Source: Stenotrophomonas sp. SY1
GTDB lineage: Bacteria; Pseudomonadota; Gammaproteobacteria; Xanthomonadales; Xanthomonadaceae
Length of the DNA: 64,000 nucleotides
Assembly: GCF_021202945.1 (NCBI RefSeq)
Contig: NZ_JAJOYR010000002.1
Location: 731,815 to 795,814, forward strand
Reading direction: 5' to 3'
Made by a program: the position numbers and the translations under genes. The notes beneath the pieces were generated by a model. That model was not told the DNA's origin. It saw nothing but the letters and a program-made list of their open reading frames with translations, and ran no database searches. Positions 44,196 through 55,440 of the stretch are shown one piece after another (the stretch's first letter is position 1; every line of letters begins with the position of its first letter).

Positions 44196-46484
44196 TCAGG
44201 AGAACCACTTGGCCACGCCCATGATGCGCCGGGGCGCACGCTTGGGCAGTCGCATCACACCGATATCGCCACCGTCAGCAATTGCCAGCGCAACGAAAAC
44301 CGCACTGCCATCCGGCGCCAGGCTCAAGCCATTGCTGGAACTGGCACGCTCGGCATCCAGGCATTGCGCGGCACGATTGTGAACCAGCGAACTGAACTGG
44401 CTGGCGCAGCCCTTGCCGATGTGCAGGTAGCCCACGGTGCCATCGGCAGCCAGGGCCCAGGTGCGATAGCGCCAGCGGGTCGGCAGTTCCGGATTCAAGG
44501 CCTTCACGCTGCCCGGCGCCAGACCCGGATCGATCTGCCACAACCCTGCATCAGCCAGCCGCGTGAACAACACCCTCTGGCCCACCCGATCCAGCCGCGC
44601 CTGTGACACGCCTTCGACCGATGCCAGAGGTTTCCACGGCGACTGGCTGCGGTCGAACAACGTCAGCTGCATGCGCTCGGCATCATCACGCTCCACCACC
44701 AGCACGGTATTCGGCTGTGGCCCGTAGAGCGCCTGCAATGGTTCGCGTCCGGTACTGGGCAACTTCTTCCAATGGCCATCTTCGGGAGTCACTTCGTAGA
44801 TGCCTGGCGCACCTTGCTCATCGCGGCCGATCACCAGCAGGCTGCGCCCATCCCCCGACCAGTCCATCGGCTGCCGCGCCTCCGGTCGCAGGCCTTCGAT
44901 CACCTGCAACGAATCCGGATCGGACAGACGCCCGGACCACAACGCGAAATTGCCTGAGCGGTCGGACGTGAACGCCAGTCGCTCGCCGTCCGGCGAGATC
45001 ATCGGCTGCCCATCACGGCCGGACGAGGCAAACAAACGCTGGCGCTCGCCACCGGGCTTGCCCAAGGGGATCCGGAACAACGCGAACTGCGGCTGGTTGC
45101 GCATGAACGCAATCATGCCGCCATGCCGTGCGACGGCGGGGCTCTGCGCATCGTCCACGCCCATGTCGCGCAGCAGCCGCGTGGCCACGTCCAGCCGATA
45201 CAACCGCGATTCGCTGTCCACGCCACGCGCGAACACCATCTCGTCAACGCTCAACCAGCCCCAACCGCGAATCTCCGCCGCATCATTGGTCAAGCGCGTC
45301 GCCTTGCTGCCATCGGCGTCCATCATCCACAGATCGCCCACCTGCGGATTGCGCACGAAGCCGATCTTCTGCCCATCCGGCGAGTAGCGTGGTGCGTAGT
45401 CGAAATCATCGCCACCCACGTCATAGGACAACGAAGACCAACGCCCCGACTCCAACTCCAGCAGGCGGATGCCACGACTGGCGTAAGTTCCGGTCATCGA
45501 ACCAAACAACAGGCTGCGCCCGTCCGGCGACCAGTCGAAACTCAACATCTCGGTGCCATCACAACGGGTCGCACGGCGCGCACCCTGACCGGTTGCCGAT
45601 ACCACCAGCACCTCGCAACCACGATGCGGCAGGAAACGCGCGAACGCGATCTGCCGCCCGTCCGGCGACCACACCGGGAAACGATCGGACGCATCGTCCG
45701 GCGTTTCCACCAGACGGGTTGGCGCCGCATTGGCCGTGCTCTGCACCCACAAGGTGGAGCGGCCTTCCTCTTCCTTGGCAAACACCACCAACGCACCGTC
45801 CGGCGACAGCGCCGGATGGGTTTCAAACGCTGCCGTGGAAGTAATCAACCGATACGGGCGCTCGGGGCTACCGAGCACGCGCGAACTGCTTGCACCGGTT
45901 TTGGCTGTTGTCGCATGTGGCACTGCATCGCCACTCATCCACAACAGCCACGCCATCACCACGGTACTGGACAGCAACAGCAGCCCCAACGCGAGGAACG
46001 CATAACGCCGCGCACGGCGACGCGACGAACGCGATGCCGCGCTCTCGTGCTGCGCAGCGGGTGCTTCATCGGCGTCTGATGAAGACGATGTACCGGCCTC
46101 AGGCGCGGCACCGGCGTCAGTCTCCCACTGCACTGCAGCCAACAAGCGGTAGCCGGTCTTGGCGATGGTTTCGATATACGTGGTGCCGTCACTGTCCGGA
46201 TCGGCGGCGGCAAACGCCTTGCGCAGCTGGGTGACGGCCTGGGTGAGTACGTCGTTGGTCGGCATGGTGTCCGGCCAGACTTCAGCAAACAACTCATCAC
46301 GGGTGACAACCTGGCCAGCGTTGCCGACCAATGCAAGCAACACGCCCACGCTCTTGGGGGTAAGCCGCTGCACCTTGCCGGTGCCATCAACGCGGCGAAC
46401 CTCACGCGAAGAAAGCACCACCACGCACTGCCCGATGCGAAGCCGATCACTTCCCGGCTTTTCGTTGTCGATTGTCACTACCAT
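44196..46484 (-). CDS. ToxR/CadC-like transmembrane regulator with WD40-type (PD40) repeats
   Basis: 762 residues. Residues 15-115 are an OmpR-type winged helix (LTPKSVGVLLALVGNAGQVV, then DVLTQAVTQLRKAF, ending TIAKTGYRLLAAVQW). A basic stretch (SSRRRARRY) leads to one membrane segment (about 163-184). The remaining 570 residues are periplasmic beta-propeller blades with the PD40/TolB motif (LSPDGALVVFAKEEEG, WSPDGRQIAFARF, YSPDGQKIGFVR, ISPDGERLAFTSDRSG). DNA-binding inside, sensing outside, as in CadC. ATG 46484 (MVVTIDNEK) starts the domain correctly; the frame runs on to 46682 through an A+T-richer region that is probably promoter. No strong ribosome-binding site is seen. Confidence 0.85.
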   Translation of the reverse strand: MVVTIDNEKPGSDRLRIGQCVVVLSSREVRRVDGTGKVQRLTPKSVGVLLALVGNAGQVVTRDELFAEVWPDTMPTNDVLTQAVTQLRKAFAAADPDSDGTTYIETIAKTGYRLLAAVQWETDAGAAPEAGTSSSSDADEAPAAQHESAASRSSRRRARRYAFLALGLLLLSSTVVMAWLLWMSGDAVPHATTAKTGASSSRVLGSPERPYRLITSTAAFETHPALSPDGALVVFAKEEEGRSTLWVQSTANAAPTRLVETPDDASDRFPVWSPDGRQIAFARFLPHRGCEVLVVSATGQGARRATRCDGTEMLSFDWSPDGRSLLFGSMTGTYASRGIRLLELESGRWSSLSYDVGGDDFDYAPRYSPDGQKIGFVRNPQVGDLWMMDADGSKATRLTNDAAEIRGWGWLSVDEMVFARGVDSESRLYRLDVATRLLRDMGVDDAQSPAVARHGGMIAFMRNQPQFALFRIPLGKPGGERQRLFASSGRDGQPMISPDGERLAFTSDRSGNFALWSGRLSDPDSLQVIEGLRPEARQPMDWSGDGRSLLVIGRDEQGAPGIYEVTPEDGHWKKLPSTGREPLQALYGPQPNTVLVVERDDAERMQLTLFDRSQSPWKPLASVEGVSQARLDRVGQRVLFTRLADAGLWQIDPGLAPGSVKALNPELPTRWRYRTWALAADGTVGYLHIGKGCASQFSSLVHNRAAQCLDAERASSSNGLSLAPDGSAVFVALAIADGGDIGVMRLPKRAPRRIMGVAKWFS

Positions 46485-46733
46485 CGCGATCGGAAGAGGA
46501 AATTGCCCAGGAACAAAATCACCACGTCCGTGCGGTGCAAATAAAACATCCAATCGCCAAATCGAGCAAAGCCGCCCAACGCGAAGCGCAAATGTTTCAG
46601 CTGGAATGAATATTACTCTATCGATGTTGCCGGTGTACCCACACTGGAAGACATCAGGCTCTCTCTCGCCGACGGAATTCACATAAAAAGCTGCATGATT
46701 CGCGCCGCCTGGCGCGATTTTTTTATCTGCGGT

Positions 46734-47405
46734 TCAGCTTTTTGACGCCTTGTACAAGGTCAGCCCAACCAGTCGCGAAACCACCAAAGCCACGTACATC
46801 ACGCCTGCAAACTGCTCCAGCATGACCAATGCACGTGCCTGTGGATGCACCGGCACCACGTCACTGAGTCCAACCCCCGACAACAAGCTGAAGCTCAGAT
46901 AAAGCAACTCCATCCAGCTTCTGAAATCGCCCGTGCTGGTGGCCACGAAACTGGCCGGATACAACTGCTGGCAGACTGAATAGGCGAAAGCAAATCCCCA
47001 CGCCAACAAGGTGAACGTCGCCCCGGCGGCGAACAATTCATCGCTGGTGACCTTGTGGTCCTGGAGCATGTACGCGATCAGGCTCCAGGCCGTGTAGAAG
47101 TACAACAGGCACTCGAACACCTGTGCGGCGGTGGTCAGCGATGGCTGCAACAGCAGTGCGCCACTGATCGAAAAGACCAGCGCCGGAATCGCCAGCACCA
47201 GCGCCAGCCACATCCCCAGCGGGCTGCGTCGCACCACCCACACCGACAAGCCCAGCACGATCATCCCGAACGCGCCGAACAACGCCTGGCCGGCCGGCAT
47301 GTCCTCCATCTTCGGGTACACCAATATTCCCAGCAGCTGCACACCCAGCAACCACGCCGACGGATGTTTGCGTGCAAGCACCAGCCATCTCAAGTGCGGA
47401 TACAT
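46734..47405 (-). CDS. Ion-channel-like membrane protein with atypical filter
   Basis: 223 residues, about six hydrophobic helices and a two-helix pore at the end: FRSWMELLYLSFSLLSGVGLSDVVPV then AGVMYVALVVSRLVGL. The position of the K+ filter TVGYGD reads GVGLSD here, so potassium selectivity is not expected. The sequence resembles Ion_trans_2-type two-TM pores. ATG 47405 (MYPHLRW) has GGGGAGG at the right distance and is preferred to GTG 47435. It follows a DUF4136-like lipoprotein gene after 57 bases and is probably in the same transcript. Confidence 0.8.
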   Translation of the reverse strand: MYPHLRWLVLARKHPSAWLLGVQLLGILVYPKMEDMPAGQALFGAFGMIVLGLSVWVVRRSPLGMWLALVLAIPALVFSISGALLLQPSLTTAAQVFECLLYFYTAWSLIAYMLQDHKVTSDELFAAGATFTLLAWGFAFAYSVCQQLYPASFVATSTGDFRSWMELLYLSFSLLSGVGLSDVVPVHPQARALVMLEQFAGVMYVALVVSRLVGLTLYKASKS

Positions 47406-47462
47406 GCGCAACGCGCCTCCCCGATCGTCAGCCACTGAGGCAATGACATTCCCCGTCCCGTA

Positions 47463-48044
47463 TCAGCGGGCGACACCGGGCGCGAAGTACGGATAGGCCT
47501 CGAAGATTTTCGCCACCGCCGCATCGATCTGCTCACCGCGGCGCTGCGCGTCCGAACGCCCGACCGTGCCCACCGCCACGCCCTCCCACACCAGCTGCTT
47601 GCGACGCACGTCCACCAAGTCGACGTTGAGCGTGCCTTCGGTGTACTGGTGCACATCGGTGCGGTCGCGCCAGTACGGCACCGCGACGTAACCACGTGCG
47701 CGGTAGCTGTAGTAATAGTCGTAATCCACTTCCGGCATGCTGGTGACGCGGGTCTTGTCCTGCAGGTAAGCGTTGAGGTTCACCCACAGGTCCGGATTGG
47801 CTTCGTCATAGACATAGCCGCGTGCCTGCATCTGCGTGCGCACCGCCGCGCGGATGCGGTTGCTGGTAATGGTGGTGTAACCGTTCTGCTCCAGCGCCAG
47901 TGGCGTATAGAACGAGAAGCTGCGGTAACGCGAGAAATCGGCGGACGGATCAACCTGGCTGCTGACACGCGGCGCGCTTGCGCAGGCAGCCAGCAACAAC
48001 AGCGCGGACACAACGACAAGCCGGAACCCAGTGCGGAACTTCAT
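47463..48044 (-). CDS. DUF4136-like lipoprotein
   Basis: 193 residues. The lipoprotein signal ends in LLLAAC (cysteine near residue 21), followed by VSSQVDPSADFSRYRSFSFY, the typical start of the DUF4136 fold. The middle contains a tyrosine-rich loop (DYDYYYSYRARGY), and the C-terminus has GEQIDAAVAKIFEAYPY. Likely anchored in the outer membrane; function unknown. ATG 48044 is preferred because the lipobox then fits; the frame upstream to 48164 is repeat DNA. Confidence 0.88.
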   Translation of the reverse strand: MKFRTGFRLVVVSALLLLAACASAPRVSSQVDPSADFSRYRSFSFYTPLALEQNGYTTITSNRIRAAVRTQMQARGYVYDEANPDLWVNLNAYLQDKTRVTSMPEVDYDYYYSYRARGYVAVPYWRDRTDVHQYTEGTLNVDLVDVRRKQLVWEGVAVGTVGRSDAQRRGEQIDAAVAKIFEAYPYFAPGVAR

Positions 48045-48151
48045 GGCGGCATCCCCCAGTTTGGACGTCGAAACGCTAGCACGCCGGAGCGTTGGCGGGC
48101 GTGTAGGAGTGGTGGGATGACGGAGTGCGATGGTGCCGCCCCTGCTCTTCT

Positions 48152-48345
48152 GCAGGAGCGGCATAAGCCGCGAAGCCAGCGAAGGCTTCGGCAGCGCACT
48201 CGCTGCAATTGCAGACCCCTGGGCTCACGTCAGCGCTCCCAGCTTCGCGGCTTACGCCGCTCCTATACAAGCGAGGGGCTGTGCCTGGATCCGATTCTCC
48301 TGTCGCCTGGAAGATTGATGGCTTCGCGGCTGAAGCCGCTCCCGC
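48152..48345. repeat. Three GTAGGAGC-type REPs in a 360-base gap
   Basis: A forward copy at 48152-48176 (GCAGGAGCGGCATAAGCCGC), and reverse copies at 48242-48266 and 48321-48345. They fill the gap between thiC and the lipoprotein gene, which are on the same strand. No gene or terminator is clear here. Confidence 0.8.
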
Positions 48346-48404
48346 AACGCGGGGCCATGCGGATAGCGGACATCCGTCGTTGGGATGCCCGCTTCCGTCC
48401 GCAG

Positions 48405-50294
<1,890 letters not shown>

Positions 50295-50407
50295 TCAATC
50301 CACACCTTGAGGTGCGAAGGCCATGCGAGCGGTCGCATGGTGGTACGAAGCGAAGGCGCACACCATCGGCTACCGGGCCCATCACGGGCACATCCACCGT
50401 TGGTACA

Positions 50408-50494
50408 CGAAGCTTCCCTACGCCGGTATGAGCCGGATCAGGTTCGAAGGGTATGTCTCAACCGTGGCCCAGTGGCCGCGGTACCCCCGCTTCG
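50408..50494 (-). promoter_or_regulatory. TPP riboswitch (THI element) upstream of thiC
   Basis: On the minus strand the aptamer reads GGGGTACCGCGG..., then the two diagnostic boxes CTGAGA-like TTGAGACATACCCTT and GAACCTGATCCGGCTCATAC, closing with GGGAAG. The P1 stem CGAAGC/GCTTCG is formed by 50408-50413 and 50489-50494. The expression platform is the 128 bases between the aptamer and thiC. With TPP bound, thiC should be switched off. The rest of the 442-base gap 50280-50721 is the promoter area shared with the divergent BCCT gene. Confidence 0.95.
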
Positions 50495-50721
50495 GGCGGC
50501 ATTAGACCACAAAGCGATGGCGCTGGCGTGGCGCGTTGCGGCAGCTGGACTAACAGAATCATGACGCCGCGTTCAGTAACATTTCACCGCTCGTCGTTCC
50601 GATGACTGCCTTGCGGCGCCTGCCGCTCCCCTTTCCCGGCTGGTTGCCAACGTGCACGCCGGTTGTCCTGCAAGCCCAGGCTCGCTCCCCTCAATCCCCT
50701 CTTGATCGGAGAAGCTCCTCC

Positions 50722-52302
50722 ATGGTGTTTCGTGTTTCCATCGCGCTGGTCGCCGTACTGGTGGTTCTGGCCGGCATCGCGCCCGGCCCTTTCAACGACG
50801 TGGTGCAGACCGCGCTGGTCGAAGTCGTGCGTGGCGCCGGTTGGCTGTACCTGCTGATCGTATTCCTGACCCTGACTTTCCTGCTGTACCTGGCGTTCGG
50901 CCGTTTCGGCAACCTGCGCATCGGCGGCGAGGACGCCGAGCCGGACTTTTCCAGGGCCAGCTGGCTGTCGATGCTGTTTGCCGCCGGCATGGGAATCGGG
51001 CTGGTGTTCTGGGGTGCAGCCGAGCCAATCTCCCATTTCGTCACGCCCCCAGAGGGCCTGCCGCCGCAGAGTATGGACGCCGCACGCGCCTCGATGCGCT
51101 ATGCCTTCTTCCACTGGGGCCTGCATCCCTGGGCGATCTACGCGCTGATCGGCCTGGCCATGGCGTGGTTCCAGTACAACCGCAACGGCCGCGGCCTGAT
51201 CAGCGACATGCTGCAGCCGGTGATCGGCCGCTACCACCGTGGCTGGTTCGGACAGCTGGTGAACATCACGGCGGTGGTGGCGACAGCCATCGGCGTGGCG
51301 ACCACGCTGGGCTTTGGCACCATCCAGATCGCCGCTGGCCTGCAACGGGTGTTCGGCATCACCGCAGGCGTGCCCCTGCAGATGACCGTCATCGGCGTTG
51401 CCTTCGTCCTGTACATGGCATCCACCGCCAGCGGCGTGGAACGCGGGGTCAAGTGGCTGTCCAACTTCAACCTGGGGTTGGCCACCACATTGCTGGCCAT
51501 GCTGCTGGTACTTGGCCCCACCGGCTTCATCTTCGACATCTTCACCACCACCCTCGGTGCCTACCTCAACCAACTGGTGACGATGAGCCTTCGCATGTCG
51601 CCGTTCTCGGATAGCACCTGGGTGGCGGACTGGACCATCTTCTACTGGGCATGGTGGATCGCATGGGCACCGTTCGTGGGTTCCTTTATCGCCCGCGTGT
51701 CACGCGGTCGCAGCGTGCGCGAGTTCGTGGTGGGGGTTGTGCTTGCGCCGACGCTGCTGGGCTTTCTGTGGTTCTCCGTATTCGGTGGAACCGCGCTGTG
51801 GTCGCAGCTGTTCGGCCATGTCGATTTGACCCAGGCATTGAGCAACGGCTATGAAACAGTCCTGTTCACGATGTTCGACAGCCTGCCGGTCTCGTTGCTC
51901 CTGTCGATACTGGCGCTGTTGCTGTTGATGATCTTCTTCATCACCTCCGCCGACTCGGCGGTGTTGGTGCTCGCAAGCATGTCCACCGACGAAGCCGGCG
52001 ATCCGTCACTGCCACGCAAGCTGGTGTGGGGTGTAGCGGTCGCACTCATCGCTGCCGTCCTGCTGCTGGCCGGCGGGCTTGACGCCCTGCAGGGAATGAT
52101 CACCATTGCCGCGCTGCCGTTCGCGTTGCTGATGGTGCTGGTGATGGTGTCGCTGTACCGCGTACTGGACGCAGAGTCCAACCGCCAGCGCCGCCTGGCG
52201 CAGCGGGGACGGCATCTGATTGAGGCATGGATCGAACGCGAGCAGGCGGCGCAGGAAGAAGCGCGGGTGGAAGCTGCAGAGGCAGGCAGGGACAAGCCGT
52301 AG
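50722..52302 (+). CDS. BCCT-family betaine/choline/carnitine transporter
   Basis: 526 residues, 12 transmembrane helices. The family tryptophan segment is clear (WTIFYWAWWIAWAPFVGSFI), and GMGIGLVFWGAAEPISHF in helix 3 is the substrate-binding glycine stretch. It imports compatible solutes or quaternary amines, driven by sodium or protons. The C-terminal tail is short (about 35 residues, charged) compared with osmosensing BetP or BetT, so strong osmotic regulation by the tail is not expected. ATG 50722 is preceded by GGAGAAG; the open frame further upstream is not membrane-like. No betaine or choline genes are near. Confidence 0.93.
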   Translation: MVFRVSIALVAVLVVLAGIAPGPFNDVVQTALVEVVRGAGWLYLLIVFLTLTFLLYLAFGRFGNLRIGGEDAEPDFSRASWLSMLFAAGMGIGLVFWGAAEPISHFVTPPEGLPPQSMDAARASMRYAFFHWGLHPWAIYALIGLAMAWFQYNRNGRGLISDMLQPVIGRYHRGWFGQLVNITAVVATAIGVATTLGFGTIQIAAGLQRVFGITAGVPLQMTVIGVAFVLYMASTASGVERGVKWLSNFNLGLATTLLAMLLVLGPTGFIFDIFTTTLGAYLNQLVTMSLRMSPFSDSTWVADWTIFYWAWWIAWAPFVGSFIARVSRGRSVREFVVGVVLAPTLLGFLWFSVFGGTALWSQLFGHVDLTQALSNGYETVLFTMFDSLPVSLLLSILALLLLMIFFITSADSAVLVLASMSTDEAGDPSLPRKLVWGVAVALIAAVLLLAGGLDALQGMITIAALPFALLMVLVMVSLYRVLDAESNRQRRLAQRGRHLIEAWIEREQAAQEEARVEAAEAGRDKP

Positions 52303-52349
52303 GTCCGCAGGCTGCGATTGAGCTTGTGTCTGTACTGACCCAGCGGCAA

Positions 52350-52461
52350 CCCCTCCCCAGTCCTCCCCTGCGCTGTGCGCTAGGGAGGGAGTGGAACAGC
52401 GCGCAGCTGGTGCTTGTAGCCCCCTCCCTTGCGCACAGCGCAGGGGAGGGTTGGGGAGGGG
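52350..52461. repeat. Long inverted repeat of the CCTCCCC type
   Basis: Arms of about 40 bases (52350-52389 starting CCCCTCCCCAGTCCTCCCCT, and 52422-52461 ending TTGGGGAGGGG) are nearly complementary, around a 32-base centre. The same wording (TTGGGGAGGG, CCAACCCTCCCC) recurs in the array at the right edge (63.6-64.0 kb). It lies between the convergent BCCT and ggt genes. Confidence 0.8.
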
Positions 52462-52500
52462 TGCTTTCGCTCTTGCCCCAATCCCCGCAACGCCGGTACT

Positions 52501-54210
52501 TCAGTACCCGGCCGCCTGCCCATCCTTGCGGCTTTCCGAAGCGCCGTAGTACACGCCGGTTTCCGGGTCGCGCAGGATCGCCTGATAACCGCCGTAAGGG
52601 CCGTCGGCAAATACCACCCGGTGCCCCTTGCGCATCAATGAGCGAACGGTCTCATACGGGAATCCGGTTTCCAGATTGACCTCGCCGCCATCGCTCATCG
52701 CGGTGCCCTGCCCGGTCGGCTCGGTGGAGCCTTCGTGCTGGATGCGCGGCGCATCACCGGCTTCCTGCAGGTTCATACCGAAGTCCACCAGGTTCATCAC
52801 GATCTGCGCGTGTCCCTGCGGCTGCATCGCCCCACCCATCACGCCGAAGCTGGCGTACGGCTTGCCGTCCTTGGTGATGAAGGACGGGATGATGGTCTGG
52901 AACGGCCGCTTGCCCGGCGCGTAACCGTTGGGATGGTCCTTCTGCAGCACGAACATCTCGCCACGGTCCTGCAGGATGAAACCCAGCCCCGGCGGCGCCA
53001 TGCCGCTGCCCATGCCGCGATAGTTGGACTGGATCAGCGACACCATCATCCCGTCGGCATCGGCCACGGTCATGTAGATGGTGTCGCCCTGCTCCAGTTG
53101 TTTCGGCGTACCCGGCTGCGCTTCCTTCAACGCCTTGTCCGGGGAGATCAACGCCCGCCGTTGCGCGGCATAGTCCTTGGAGATCAGCCGCTGCACCGGT
53201 GCCGGCGAGAACGCCGGATCGGCATAGAAACGTGCGCGGTCGGCGAAGGCAAGCTTCTTGGCTTCCACGAACAGGTGCACGTGCTCGGGCGAACCGAACG
53301 GAATCTTCGAGAAGTCGTAGCCTTCCAGGATGTTGAGGATCTGCAGCGCGGCGATGCCCTGGCTGTTGGGCGGCAGCTCCCACACGTCATAACCACGGTA
53401 GCTGCTGCTCACCGGATCGACCCACTCGCCCTGATGAGTGGCCATGTCCTCGTAACGGAGGTAGCCGCCATTGGCCTTGAAGTAGCTGTCGATGGTGCGG
53501 GCGATGTCACCCTTGTAGAACGCATCACGACCACCCTCGGCGATCTGCTGCAGCGTATTGGCCAGGTTCGGGTTGCGCCACATCTCGCCCTTGCGCGGCG
53601 CGCGGCCATCAATGGTGAACTGCTCCGTGAAGCCGGGGTGCGGCGACAGGCGCGGCACCGAGCGGTCCCAGTAATAGGCGATCACCTCGGCCACCGGATG
53701 CCCCTCGCGCGCGTAGCGGATGGCCGGCGCCAGGTTGTCGGCCATCGGCTTGCGGCCGAAGCGCTCGTGCAGCGCGAACCAGCCATCGACCGCACCGGGC
53801 ACCGACACCGGCAATGGTCCGGTGGCTGGAATTTCCTTCAGGCCGCGACGCTGGAATTCGGCCAGCGTCAGCGAACGCGGCGAGCGTCCGGAACCGTTGT
53901 AGCCGTGCAGCTTCCGGGTCTTCGGGTCCCAGACGATGGCGAACAGGTCGCCGCCGACCCCATTGCCGGTGGGCTCCATCAAGCCCAGTGCGGCATTGGC
54001 GGCGATGGCCGCATCCACCGCTGAACCGCCGGCTTTCATCACATCCAGCGCGATCTGCGTGGCCAATGGCTGCGAGGTGGCGGCCATCGCGTGCGGCGCG
54101 ATGACTTCCGAACGGGTGGCAAATTCGTGACCGGTGATGCGGTCTGCGGCGTGCGCCGGCAAGGCCGCGGCGGCGGAAAGCGCGAGCAACAGCGTGGTTT
54201 TGCGAAGCAT
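52501..54210 (-). CDS. ggt: Gamma-glutamyltranspeptidase family protein, exported
   Basis: 569 residues with a signal peptide (1-21, AHAAD). It belongs to the Ntn-hydrolases that mature by autocleavage. The expected N-terminal nucleophile of the small subunit is T377 in QGDTIYMTVADADG; in classical enzymes this motif is TTH(Y/F), here T-I-Y, so the substrate site is not standard. The large-subunit core (GGSAVDAAIAANAALGLMEP, GVGGDLFAIVW) and the small-subunit part (PGKRPFQTIIPSFI, GVMGGAMQPQGHAQ) are intact. It could use glutathione or act as a glutaryl/cephalosporin-acylase-like relative. Single gene; the BTAD gene starts upstream. Confidence 0.9.
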   Translation of the reverse strand: MLRKTTLLLALSAAAALPAHAADRITGHEFATRSEVIAPHAMAATSQPLATQIALDVMKAGGSAVDAAIAANAALGLMEPTGNGVGGDLFAIVWDPKTRKLHGYNGSGRSPRSLTLAEFQRRGLKEIPATGPLPVSVPGAVDGWFALHERFGRKPMADNLAPAIRYAREGHPVAEVIAYYWDRSVPRLSPHPGFTEQFTIDGRAPRKGEMWRNPNLANTLQQIAEGGRDAFYKGDIARTIDSYFKANGGYLRYEDMATHQGEWVDPVSSSYRGYDVWELPPNSQGIAALQILNILEGYDFSKIPFGSPEHVHLFVEAKKLAFADRARFYADPAFSPAPVQRLISKDYAAQRRALISPDKALKEAQPGTPKQLEQGDTIYMTVADADGMMVSLIQSNYRGMGSGMAPPGLGFILQDRGEMFVLQKDHPNGYAPGKRPFQTIIPSFITKDGKPYASFGVMGGAMQPQGHAQIVMNLVDFGMNLQEAGDAPRIQHEGSTEPTGQGTAMSDGGEVNLETGFPYETVRSLMRKGHRVVFADGPYGGYQAILRDPETGVYYGASESRKDGQAAGY

Positions 54211-54353
54211 GAGGTGGCGCCGGTTGGGAACTCAGCCCCGGACGATAGCCCAACCTGCGCTGCCGCCCAACGGCCATGCACAGCACCCCTTCGGCCACCA
54301 TGGCAGCCTCCCCCGCGCAGGTCGCGCGCGGGACGGGACCGCACCGCCGCCTT

Positions 54354-55205
54354 TTAGACGGTCACCGGTACGGCGTACAGCACCCGCGCAGGCGCCGGTA
54401 TCGAAGCGGCATGTATCTGCATCTGCAGCTGCTGGGTTTCCTGCGTCGGATCCAGCCCCAGTTCTTCACGCAGCAGGGTTTCCAGGCATTCGTACACCTT
54501 CAGTGCGGCTGTGTGCATGCCACTGCCTGCATGGGCCCGCATCATGCGTCGCGCGTGTCCCTCGTTCCAGGGATCACGCTGGGTCAACCCGCGCGCCATC
54601 TGCAAGGCGCGCTCCCATTGCTGCTCCCCCAGCAATTCATCGCAGCAGCGCTCCGCCGCGCCGATCAGTTGCCCTTCCAGGTTCTGCCGCGCGGTTTCAA
54701 GCCAGGCATGGAAGTCCGGGCCAGCGATGTCTTCCATGCCGTCCAGGAAACTGCGCTGCCCGGTGGCCAGCCTCACCGCCTGGCACGGCGCGTGTACCAG
54801 CAGGTCGATGTCGAACAACTGCCGCTGTGCGCGCATCAGGCCCACCGCGCTGCGCTCCACCCGCAGCACATCCGGCCCCCATGTCTGGACGCAGTAGCGA
54901 TTGAGATTGCACAACACCTGCCGCAGATTGGTCAGTGCGCTGGTTTCGCCCAGCTCCGGCCACAACAGCGCGGCCAGGCTGGTGCGCGCGTGCATGCGCC
55001 CGGATTCCACCGCCAGGTAACCCAGCAGCGCCCAGGCCTTGCGGTAGATCAACGGCGCCGGCAGCCCCTCGCTGCGGCCCATCAGCTGTACCAGCGCTTC
55101 CGGGCCCCGCTCGGTGACCTGACCATTCCAACGGACCTCCCCGGCCCGCATCACTTCCATTTCCGCCACAAGCGCCATGACATCCCCCGGATCGAGCCCG
55201 CGCAT
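54354..55205 (-). CDS. SARP-type regulator with bacterial transcriptional activator domain
   Basis: 283 residues. Residues 20-120 resemble the OmpR-like DNA-binding domain of SARPs (KAWALLGYLAVESGRMHARTSLAALLWPE), and residues 130-260 the helical activator domain (FDIDLLVHAPCQAVRL, QMARGLTQRDPWNEGHARRMMRAHA). The start is ATG 55205, because AGGAG lies seven bases upstream; the frame is open to 55277 without a ribosome-binding site. It is divergent from the ilv operon leader (gap 235 bases to its promoter). Its target is unknown; activation of ggt, which follows it in the same direction, or of ilv is possible. Confidence 0.8.
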   Translation of the reverse strand: MRGLDPGDVMALVAEMEVMRAGEVRWNGQVTERGPEALVQLMGRSEGLPAPLIYRKAWALLGYLAVESGRMHARTSLAALLWPELGETSALTNLRQVLCNLNRYCVQTWGPDVLRVERSAVGLMRAQRQLFDIDLLVHAPCQAVRLATGQRSFLDGMEDIAGPDFHAWLETARQNLEGQLIGAAERCCDELLGEQQWERALQMARGLTQRDPWNEGHARRMMRAHAGSGMHTAALKVYECLETLLREELGLDPTQETQQLQMQIHAASIPAPARVLYAVPVTV

Positions 55206-55366
55206 CAGGGCTCCTATCTGGTTAACCGGCAAAAGCGGCGCGATCCAATCACCGGCCTCCCATTCCTTGTGTGGCAAGGCTCAGCCAGCGGTTTCCAGCG
55301 CAAACCCGCGTGACTGCGGCAGCCCCTTGGCTATGTTTCAACCGCAACCAAGCTGCTGTGACGGGG

Positions 55367-55433
55367 CTTGCAGGGAATTTCCTGACAATCACACCTGCAA
55401 GCGTTGACATGCCCATCGCACTGGTGGTTATCT
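55367..55433 (+). promoter_or_regulatory. Putative promoter and operator of the ilv operon
   Basis: TTGACA (55404-55409) and, after 18 bases, TTATCT (55428-55433; or GTTATC with 17) resemble a sigma-70 promoter, which would start transcription at about 55440-55441. Just upstream an inverted repeat CTTGCAGG (55367-55374) / CCTGCAAG (55394-55401) could bind a regulator. Transcription from here would begin on or next to the ATG of the leader peptide. Confidence 0.55.
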
Positions 55434-55440
55434 CGACCTC

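Noticed and set aside
50408..50494. tRNA-like GGTTCGAAG sequence
   Set aside because: It is part of the TPP riboswitch core; no cloverleaf or acceptor stem fits.
52501..54210. Beta-lactam acylase instead of gamma-glutamyltranspeptidase
   Set aside because: The TIY variant at the nucleophile does not decide it; overall wording follows the GGT family, so the acylase reading is kept only as an alternative.
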